In this document: positions 58,719 to 64,000 of the stretch, piece after piece
How the letters are laid out: the number at the start of each line of letters is the position of its first letter
How positions within the stretch are numbered: position 1 is the stretch's first letter
Source: Polyangium fumosum
GTDB lineage: Bacteria > Myxococcota_A > Polyangia > Polyangiales > Polyangiaceae
DNA length: 64,000 nt
Direction: 5' to 3'
Assembly: GCF_005144585.1 (NCBI RefSeq)
Contig: NZ_SSMQ01000019.1
Location: 1-64,000 of the forward strand
Made by a program: the position numbers and the translations under genes
Notes under the pieces: generated by a model
Seen by the model: only the letters and a program-made list of their open reading frames with translations
Databases searched by the model: none
What the model was told of the DNA's origin: nothing

Positions 58719-59423
58719 TCACGTCGTCGTCGCTCCCTGGAGGATATCCATCGCCTCCCGGAGCATGCCCTGGGGGACGGAATGGCCCCCATCGAATTCG
58801 CGGTACGTCACGGTGTAGCCCGCGGATTCGAGGGTGGGGACGAGGGTCCGGCTGCATCGAATGGGCAGGACGGGGTCCTTCACGCCGTGGCTGATGAAGA
58901 CCTCGGGCGTCCCCACCTGCGTGAGCGGCCGCATGAATCCGGGGGAAAACGCGAAGACGAACCGGAAGAGGTCGCCGTTCGTGAGGCCGAGGGAGAGGGC
59001 ATACGAGGCTCCATCGGAGAACCCCTCGATCGCGATCCGCGTCGGGTCGACGGCGAGGCAATGAAAGGCGGCGGTGAGCGCGCGATCGATGCGGGCGACG
59101 TCGGGGCCGTAGCCGCCGCGCAAGAGGTCCCAGGTCGAGCCCATCGAATCGGGCGCGACGAGGATGACGCCGTCGCGCTCCGCCTCCGGGCGAATGGGGT
59201 CGATGCGATGACGGGCCTCGCCGCCCGCGCCGTGCAGGCAGAGCATCAGCGGAGCCGGGCGGGCGGGATCGTAGCTCGACGGGAGGAAGAGGATCCCGTC
59301 GCGTTTGTCGCCGAGGCCGAGCGGCCTGTCGCCGCGCTGGGCCTCGTCGCGGGGGCCGGGCGTGGGGCGGGCTTGCAATCGGCCGAGGTCACGCGGATCG
59401 AGCTTCCGTGCAGCGCGCGTCAT
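58719..59423 (-). CDS. Alpha/beta-hydrolase (carboxylesterase/polyhydroxybutyrate-depolymerase-like)
   Basis: A 234-aa serine hydrolase. APLMLCLHGAGGEA holds the oxyanion HG motif, the nucleophile elbow is IEGFSDGASYA (G-x-S-x-G), the acid is in SHGVKDPVLPI and the catalytic His is in DGGHSVPQG. There is no signal peptide. The start at 59423 (MTRAARKLDP) is preceded by GGGGAGATCC; longer starts add an Arg/Ala-rich shadow sequence. Substrate unknown; feruloyl-, acyl- or polyester activity are all possible. Confidence 0.88.
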   Translation of the reverse strand: MTRAARKLDPRDLGRLQARPTPGPRDEAQRGDRPLGLGDKRDGILFLPSSYDPARPAPLMLCLHGAGGEARHRIDPIRPEAERDGVILVAPDSMGSTWDLLRGGYGPDVARIDRALTAAFHCLAVDPTRIAIEGFSDGASYALSLGLTNGDLFRFVFAFSPGFMRPLTQVGTPEVFISHGVKDPVLPIRCSRTLVPTLESAGYTVTYREFDGGHSVPQGMLREAMDILQGATTT

Positions 59424-59680
59424 GGGGATCTCCCCGAAGGCATGTGGTGCATGCGCCGCGACCCGCAAGAGGCACGGCCGCTCCGCCCGAGCACGCGTGG
59501 CGGGCGCGTAGACGGCCGTTATCCGTGTGTGGAGGACGTCCGCCCCCGCCCGAGCTTTGCGACTTCGGTCGATTCGAGGCGTTCTCGATCCGTCCGCCGC
59601 ACGCGCACCGGGGTGGCGCAGCCCCTGCGCCACGCGTGGTCCCCACTACGCGCCGCCAAACTTTCGTTTGTCGCCGGAGC

Positions 59681-59702
59681 GATGTTGTGGCATCGTAACA
59701 TC
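59681..59702. promoter_or_regulatory. Dyad directly before the XRE regulator start (possible autoregulatory site)
   Basis: GATGTT (59681-59686) and AACATC (59697-59702) form a perfect 6-bp inverted repeat with 10 bp between, ending one base before the ATG at 59703. This is a suitable position for autorepression. It also leaves no room for a ribosome-binding site, so an in-frame ATG at 59682 remains an alternative start. Confidence 0.45.
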
Positions 59703-60041
59703 ATGCCCAGACGCACCATACCTTCTCCCGCCGCAGCCAAGGTCGGCGCGCGCATCCGCGCGCTGCGCCTCGAACGCGGTCTGTCCCTTCAGCACGTTGC
59801 CGATGTCGGTCAACTGTCGAAGGGGCACCTCTCCAGCATCGAGCACGGGCTCGCGGCGATCACGATCGAGACGCTCGTGCGCATCGCGCAAGGGCTGGAC
59901 GTATTGCCGATGGATCTGCTCACGTTCCCGGAGGACGACGAGCGCGGTCGCATCGCCGACATCATCCGCACCAAGATCGGAAAGAAAGAGCTGCCCAAGC
60001 TCCGGCGGGAGCTCTCGGCGCGCGGCGCGGGCAAGGCCTGA
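59703..60041 (+). CDS. XRE-family helix-turn-helix regulator
   Basis: A 112-aa DNA-binding protein. Residues 14-70 are a lambda-Cro/XRE helix-turn-helix (KVGARIRALRLERGLSLQHV, then QLSKGHLSSIEHG, IETLVRIAQGLDV). A short C-terminal helix (about 85-105) follows. It is divergent from the esterase gene and upstream of the sirtuin gene. Its own start is overlapped by an inverted repeat that may be its operator. Confidence 0.9.
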   Translation: MPRRTIPSPAAAKVGARIRALRLERGLSLQHVADVGQLSKGHLSSIEHGLAAITIETLVRIAQGLDVLPMDLLTFPEDDERGRIADIIRTKIGKKELPKLRRELSARGAGKA

Positions 60042-60050
60042 AGCCGCCCC

Positions 60051-60061
60051 GGGGGGGGGGG
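60051..60061 (+). repeat. Poly-G tract of 11 bp
   Basis: Eleven consecutive G residues follow CCCC in the spacer between the XRE regulator and the sirtuin gene. Such runs are prone to slippage; here it would only alter spacing, not a reading frame. Confidence 0.8.
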
Positions 60062-60117
60062 CTGCTCCGTTCTCCTCGACGCTCCTCGCGCCCGCTCTCC
60101 GTGCTAACGTCCTCCGC

Positions 60118-60951
60118 ATGCAGGACGCTCTCGACGCGCTCACGGACGATGTGCGGTCCACGCACCCCGAACAGATCTTGATCGTCACCGGCGCGGGCGT
60201 CAGCCACGCCAGCGGAATTCCCACGTTCCGCGGAAACGATCCCGACGCCATCTGGAAGCGCGACGTCACCGAGCTCGGCACCCGCGCGTTTTTCAGCGAG
60301 AATCCCGCGGGCTCGTGGCAATGGTATCTGTCGCGATTCGACAAGGTCTCCGGCGCGAAGCCAAACCCCGGGCACCACGCCATCGCGGCGCTCGAGCGAT
60401 TCCAGACAGAGAGGGGCGGCGACTTCCTCCTCGTCACGCAGAACGTCGACACCCTGCATGAGCAGGCCGGATCGAAGCGCATGGTCAAGGTCCACGGCAC
60501 GAGCGATCGGTATCGGTGCTCCCGGAGCGGCTGCGAGCTCGGCGCGCTCGAGGGATCGATCGCCGCGAGCGAGGTCGACCTCACGGCGTTCCGGGCAAAC
60601 CCCGTGGAGGCGAATGTGCCGCGTTGCCCTTCGTGTGGCGCGTTTCTACGGATGCACGTCCTCTGGTTCGACGAGGTGTATGCCGGGCACGACGACTACC
60701 AGTGGAGTCGCGTGCTCGACGCCGCGAAGGTGCAGGCGCGGCTCGTGATCTTCGCGGGCACGTCCTTTTCGGTCGGCGTGACCGAGCTCGTGACGCAATC
60801 CGCGCGCGCGCGGCGCGTGCCCGTCTTCAACATCGATCCCACGCCGCGCATCAGCAAGCCGGGTATCATGCCCATCGCCGCCAGCGCGGAGGTGGCGCTC
60901 GTCGAGGTGTGCAAGCGGCTCGGCGTGGCCGAGGGCGCGGCATGGGCGTGA
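60118..60951 (+). CDS. Sir2-family NAD-dependent protein deacylase
   Basis: A 277-aa sirtuin. The NAD-binding motif ILIVTGAGVSHASGIPTFRG (about 20-39), TQNVDTLHEQAG (about 105-116), the catalytic His in VKVHGTSD (about 123-130) and four zinc cysteines (YRCSRSGCELG and PRCPSCGAF) are present. It removes acyl groups from protein lysines with NAD. The start ATG at 60118 has no ribosome-binding site upstream. A longer frame open from 59527 overlaps the XRE gene and is not coding. It may be co-expressed with the XRE regulator or independent. Confidence 0.93.
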   Translation: MQDALDALTDDVRSTHPEQILIVTGAGVSHASGIPTFRGNDPDAIWKRDVTELGTRAFFSENPAGSWQWYLSRFDKVSGAKPNPGHHAIAALERFQTERGGDFLLVTQNVDTLHEQAGSKRMVKVHGTSDRYRCSRSGCELGALEGSIAASEVDLTAFRANPVEANVPRCPSCGAFLRMHVLWFDEVYAGHDDYQWSRVLDAAKVQARLVIFAGTSFSVGVTELVTQSARARRVPVFNIDPTPRISKPGIMPIAASAEVALVEVCKRLGVAEGAAWA

Positions 60952-60993
60952 CGACACCGCAACTCTCTTGCCTCCGCGCGACGAAGCTCGTAC

Positions 60994-61638
60994 ATGGGCG
61001 CCACCTTGGGTGCGCTCCGCGGTAGCCTCACGTTCTCGCGCTTCTACGTCACCGGTGACATTCCCGACGATGTTCCCGGAACGACCTTGAAGCGCATCCG
61101 TGCCAACGCTTTCCAGCCCCTCTCGCCCGACGACGAGAAGAACGAGGGCGCGGGCTGGGCCAGCATCGAGGACCCCTTCGACACGGACCTCGATCACGAA
61201 AAGGTCTTCTACAACGAGTACGTTTGTCTGGGCTTGCGCCTCGATCGGTGGGCCATCCCTGGGCCGCTGCTCAAGGCCCACCTGCGCGAGGCCGAGCAGG
61301 CGCTGCTCGCCAAGAGGGGGCTCGAGCGCCTCGGCCGGCAGGCGAAGGCCGATTTGAAGACGATGGTCGTGCGCAAGCTGCGGCGCCAGCTCGTGCCCTC
61401 GCTCAAGAGCTACGACGTCGTGTGGAACCTGCGGACGAACATCCTCCACCTGTACAGCCAATCCGAGCGTATCGCGGCCCTGCTCGACGACCTCTTCAAG
61501 CGCACGTTCAAGGTCGACCTCGTGCCCGAGAGTCCGGGTACCGCCGCCGATCGGCTGGGCCTCGACGCCAAGGAGGCGCGGGCCTTCGCAGGTCTCGAGC
61601 CGACGTTCCTTTCCCGCGTGGAAGAGGAGGCGCGCTGA
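60994..61638 (+). CDS. RdgC-like protein, N-terminal part
   Basis: A 214-aa protein resembling the first two thirds of RdgC, the ring-shaped DNA-binding protein that limits RecA filaments. Matching features are the short front strand (GSLTFSRFYV), YNEYVCLGLRLDRWAIPGPLLKAHLREAE, then 'RQAKADLKTMVVRKLRRQLV', VVWNLRTNILHLYSQSE and LLDDLFKRTF. The usual length is about 300 aa in one chain. Here the sequence stops and a second gene continues, overlapping as TGATG. The ATG at 60994 has no clear ribosome-binding site. Assignment by pattern, fairly sure. Confidence 0.75.
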   Translation: MGATLGALRGSLTFSRFYVTGDIPDDVPGTTLKRIRANAFQPLSPDDEKNEGAGWASIEDPFDTDLDHEKVFYNEYVCLGLRLDRWAIPGPLLKAHLREAEQALLAKRGLERLGRQAKADLKTMVVRKLRRQLVPSLKSYDVVWNLRTNILHLYSQSERIAALLDDLFKRTFKVDLVPESPGTAADRLGLDAKEARAFAGLEPTFLSRVEEEAR

Positions 61639-62216
61639 TGGAGCTCTTGGATCTCATCGAGGGGCGCCGCTTCATGGGGCGTGAATTCGTGGTCTGGCTC
61701 TGGTTCGAGAGCGAGATGCAGGAGACGAACCTGCACCCCACGGGCGCCGATCCGGTCTCGATGTGGCTGGAGGCGCAGATCACGCTCGTCCTGGAGAAAG
61801 AAGAGAGCCGGCTCAAGGGCGCGATTCCGGCCTCGTCGCCGGAGGCGAAGGAGGCGCTGCGGCAGGGCAAGCTCCCGAAGGAGGCGAAGATGCGCCTCGT
61901 GCGTGGGGAGCGCGAGTATGCCTGGACGCTCAAGGCCGATTCGCTCGGCCTCTCGGGCCTCAAGTTGCCGACGCAGCTCAAGAAGAACGACGAGAAACAC
62001 GAGGTCTTTTACGAGCGCATGATGCTGCTCGAAGACCTCGAGACCTCGCTTTGGGCGCTCTACGCGGACTTCGTGCGCCTGCGCCTCGCGGACCCGTGGG
62101 ACGACGAGATCGTACCGCTCATGAAGAGCTGGGCGTACGGCGAGAAGCCGGACGCGGGCGCGTACCTCGCCACGAAACGCGCGGTGCTCGGCGAGAAGCG
62201 GAAACGCAAGCGGTAA
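61638..62216 (+). CDS. RdgC-associated protein, C-terminal counterpart
   Basis: A 192-aa protein starting at ATG 61638 within the TGATG overlap of the RdgC-like gene, preceded by AGAGGAGGCGCG. It opens with FMGREFVVWLWFESE, which resembles the G-x-EFLTWLW block found after the RdgC core in some bacterial RdgC homologues. The rest is helical with a very basic end (GEKRKRKR). It is tightly coupled to the preceding gene and probably works with it. Longer upstream frames here are shadow readings. Confidence 0.75.
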   Translation: MELLDLIEGRRFMGREFVVWLWFESEMQETNLHPTGADPVSMWLEAQITLVLEKEESRLKGAIPASSPEAKEALRQGKLPKEAKMRLVRGEREYAWTLKADSLGLSGLKLPTQLKKNDEKHEVFYERMMLLEDLETSLWALYADFVRLRLADPWDDEIVPLMKSWAYGEKPDAGAYLATKRAVLGEKRKRKR

Positions 62217-62237
62217 CCAGCCCTCGGTTCCTGCTCC

Positions 62238-62278
62238 TTGACAGGGAATGGCATAGACCGTTAGGACTCAAACGAGTC
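62238..62278 (+). promoter_or_regulatory. Predicted promoter with overlapping dyad for the SGNH-like lipoprotein
   Basis: TTGACA (62238-62243) and TAGGAC (62262-62267) are 18 bp apart. A perfect dyad GACTC-AAAC-GAGTC (62265-62278) overlaps the -10 end and the expected transcription start, a possible operator. GGAGGAG then precedes the ATG at 62310. Confidence 0.5.
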
Positions 62279-62309
62279 GTTACGGTTCTTGCTTTTTCTG
62301 GAGGAGATC

Positions 62310-63542
62310 ATGAATCATCGTGGATGGAGGAGCCCGTGGATTGCGCTCGTGCTGGCGGGGGTGGCTGCCGTGGTCGCGGCGTCCGGATGCTCGGATGACC
62401 CGCCGTCGTCGAATACGGGTGGTGCTGGCGGCACCGGCGCGGGCGGGAATGGCGGCGCGGGCGGCGGCGGCGCGGGCGGCGGCGGGATGGGCGGCACCGG
62501 CGGGATGGGCGGCGGGGGCGGGGACTTCCCGGAGCGCATGTCGGCGCGCATGTTCCTGTCCGGGCACAGCCTCACGGACAATCCATTGCCGGACCACGTC
62601 CTGACCATCGCGCAGAGCCTCGGCAAGGACTTCAATTTCAACGAGCAGATCGGCATCGGCTCGCCCATCCGCGTGAGGACCAAAGGCGGGAGCTTCGACG
62701 CGCCGGGCTGGCCCGGCTACAGCACGGGGAAGAACCGCGAAGGCAGCGACATGAACGTGATCGAAGAGCTCCTCTCCCCGAAGACGCTCGGGCCCGGCGA
62801 GCTCTACGATACGCTCGTGATCACGGAGCGACACGACATCCTGGGCACGATCTGGTGGGAGGACACGTTCGGCTTCCTGCGCCATTTCCACGACCGATTG
62901 ATCGACGGCAACCCGGCCGGGCGTACGCTGTTTTACCATAGCTGGCTCGATGTCGACAAGAATGCCCCGACGACGTGGATCAACCACGAGAAGAACGCGC
63001 TTTACGCGTGGGAATGCGTGGCGACGAAGGTGAACCTCTCGCTCGCGGGCCATGCGGGGGGGAGGGTCGAGGTGCTCCCCGCGGGCGCGGCGCTCGTTGA
63101 TCTCGTGGAGCGGAGCCTGAACGACGAAGTGCAAGGCATCACGGGCACGACGCCGCAGAAGCTCGACAGGATCTTCAGCGACAACGTGCACATGACGCCG
63201 CTCGGCGCTTATTACCTGGCGCTCGTCACGTACGCGTCGATCTTCCGCGCCTCGCCGGTCGGCGCGGCCGTCCCCGCGGGCATCGACGCCGCGCCTGTGG
63301 CCGACATGCAGAGGATCGCCTGGGACTTCGTGCGCAACTATTACAGCCAGCCGACGCCGGGCGAGCACACGATGGAGGAATGCCGGACGCATATCTCGCA
63401 GAACGTCTGCGCCTCGTTCTGGACCTTGACGAACCAGCCCAACAACATCGCCTCCTGCCAGTCCGATTTCGCGAACGCGAACGCGGCGCAGAACCCCTTC
63501 CGCTGGCCGGATCCGCAGATGAAGTTGTGGCCGGATCCGTAG
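62310..63542 (+). CDS. SGNH-hydrolase-like lipoprotein with Gly-rich linker
   Basis: A 410-aa exported protein. The signal peptide ends in a lipobox (AASGC, Cys at about 27), followed by a long Gly/Ala repeat linker (about 37-71). The catalytic region opens with MFLSGHSLTDNPLPDHV (GHSL in place of GDSL) and ends with SDNVHMTPLGAYYLALVTY (the D-x-x-H motif of SGNH esterases), so it is probably an esterase or lipase. A tail with cysteines follows (EECRTHISQNVCASF, ASCQSD). The promoter and GGAGGAG are clear upstream. Confidence 0.82.
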   Translation: MNHRGWRSPWIALVLAGVAAVVAASGCSDDPPSSNTGGAGGTGAGGNGGAGGGGAGGGGMGGTGGMGGGGGDFPERMSARMFLSGHSLTDNPLPDHVLTIAQSLGKDFNFNEQIGIGSPIRVRTKGGSFDAPGWPGYSTGKNREGSDMNVIEELLSPKTLGPGELYDTLVITERHDILGTIWWEDTFGFLRHFHDRLIDGNPAGRTLFYHSWLDVDKNAPTTWINHEKNALYAWECVATKVNLSLAGHAGGRVEVLPAGAALVDLVERSLNDEVQGITGTTPQKLDRIFSDNVHMTPLGAYYLALVTYASIFRASPVGAAVPAGIDAAPVADMQRIAWDFVRNYYSQPTPGEHTMEECRTHISQNVCASFWTLTNQPNNIASCQSDFANANAAQNPFRWPDPQMKLWPDP

Positions 63543-63592
63543 TCGTCCCGGGGATGCTGTCCCCCACCGCGCGTTTTTCACGCAGGCCCATC

Positions 63593-63622
63593 TTGACATC
63601 GGGACGATATCCCTGGTAGGGG
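63593..63622 (+). promoter_or_regulatory. Predicted promoter of the terminal lipoprotein gene
   Basis: TTGACA (63593-63598) and TAGGGG (63617-63622) are 18 bp apart, the same form as at 62238. The start codon at 63673 lies 50 bp downstream. Confidence 0.4.
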
Positions 63623-63672
63623 GCGCCACCCTCGGTTCCACCGGGTCTGATCATTCCCCTTCGAGAGGATTC

Positions 63673-64000
63673 ATGCGCCTGCGAAACTCCCTGGTTCTCG
63701 TGCTCGCTCTCACCACGGCCGGCTACGGATGCAGCAAGTCCGATGGGGCTGCCGATTCGACGAAATCGGGAGGCGACTCCGCGAAGGGGGCGCTCTCGTC
63801 GAAGGGCGCGGAGGAGCGCCTGAAGAAGGCTGGCTGGACGATTGAATCGAGTGAAGACCAGCACGAGAACTGGTCCTCGCTTTACATCGACGTCAAGAAG
63901 GGCAAGGACGACGACCAGCGTTCGGCCACCATCTGGATCGACGCATTCGCGGAGACGGTCGAAGGCGCGCCGAAGCCCGAGCTCACGATGGGCAAGGGCG
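63673..64000 (+). CDS. Lipoprotein, 3' end outside the window
   Basis: The visible 109 codons start at ATG 63673 behind GAGAGGA. A signal peptide with lipobox (TAGYGC, Cys at about 20) is followed by a Ser/Lys/Gly-rich linker and the start of a domain (LKKAGWTIESSEDQHENW, then LYIDVKKGKDDD). No family can be assigned from this part. Confidence 0.7.
   Translation, partial: MRLRNSLVLVLALTTAGYGCSKSDGAADSTKSGGDSAKGALSSKGAEERLKKAGWTIESSEDQHENWSSLYIDVKKGKDDDQRSATIWIDAFAETVEGAPKPELTMGKG

Noticed and set aside
58782-59702. N-terminal extension of the XRE regulator back to 58782
   Set aside because: The extension is antisense to the esterase gene and has shadow composition; the helix-turn-helix protein starts naturally at 59703.
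59527-60117. N-terminal extension of the sirtuin
   Set aside because: It overlaps the XRE gene in another frame and is Arg/Ser-rich; the sirtuin fold begins right after ATG 60118.

Overview
The window is high-GC (strong G/C third-position bias), densely packed bacterial DNA. Its content points to a myxobacterium of the Polyangia type. The indicators are many short lipoproteins of unknown function, a transmembrane Ser/Thr kinase with a long repeat tail, a very large periplasmic-propeller hybrid histidine kinase, a chemosensory operon with a cytoplasmic receptor, a protein with a C-terminal MYXO-CTERM-like anchor, and a geosmin synthase. This lineage call is an inference from gene content, not from a marker gene. 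No rRNA, tRNA, CRISPR array, insertion sequence or prophage was seen.

Left part (1-15.7 kb): a leftward block starts at about 13.23 kb behind a good promoter. It reads cheY-cheA-cheW-cytoplasmic MCP-HEAT repeat protein-cheR-cheB, mostly with ATGA or longer overlaps. A diadenylate-cyclase-like gene, a lipoprotein, a PfkB sugar kinase and a YkuD-type protein that runs off the edge follow in the same direction. A REC-PAS-histidine kinase gene diverges from the cheY end. The block reads as a complete alternative-function chemosensory pathway.

Second part (15-31 kb): a small helical protein, a 261-bp inverted-repeat-bounded segment, a Cys-rich lipoprotein, and a protein that is an in-frame fusion of two paralogous halves. 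Next come a divergent FixJ-type two-component pair, a 1286-aa hybrid sensor kinase, and a lipoprotein divergent from the Ser/Thr kinase. An amidase lipoprotein closes this part.

Central part (31.5-38.4 kb), the highlight: a geosmin synthase is followed 21 bp later by two consecutive family 2B encapsulin shell proteins (HK97 fold with an inserted cyclic-nucleotide-binding domain). An MscS-type channel follows 14 bp after the second shell gene. Terpene cyclases are established cargo of family 2B encapsulins, so this is probably a two-component shell nanocompartment for geosmin synthesis. A strong hairpin between the shell genes may set their ratio. The two cNMP-like cassettes have diverged from each other and both lack the usual arginine.

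Right part (38.4-64 kb): an aldo/keto reductase and its TetR regulator with matching operators, a large membrane TPR-like protein, a dimethylglycine/sarcosine-dehydrogenase-like flavoprotein, and a tandem pair of RsbR-like PAS-STAS stressosome proteins. A leftward group then holds lipoproteins, a DUF255 thioredoxin-fold protein and a cupin. The end holds a DUF423 membrane protein, a MYXO-CTERM-like protein, an esterase, an XRE regulator, a sirtuin, an RdgC-like protein split over two overlapping genes, and an SGNH-like lipoprotein. A last lipoprotein is cut by the window end. Several promoters share the form TTGAC(A/G)-17/18 bp-TA(G/A)n, some with dyads in the spacer.
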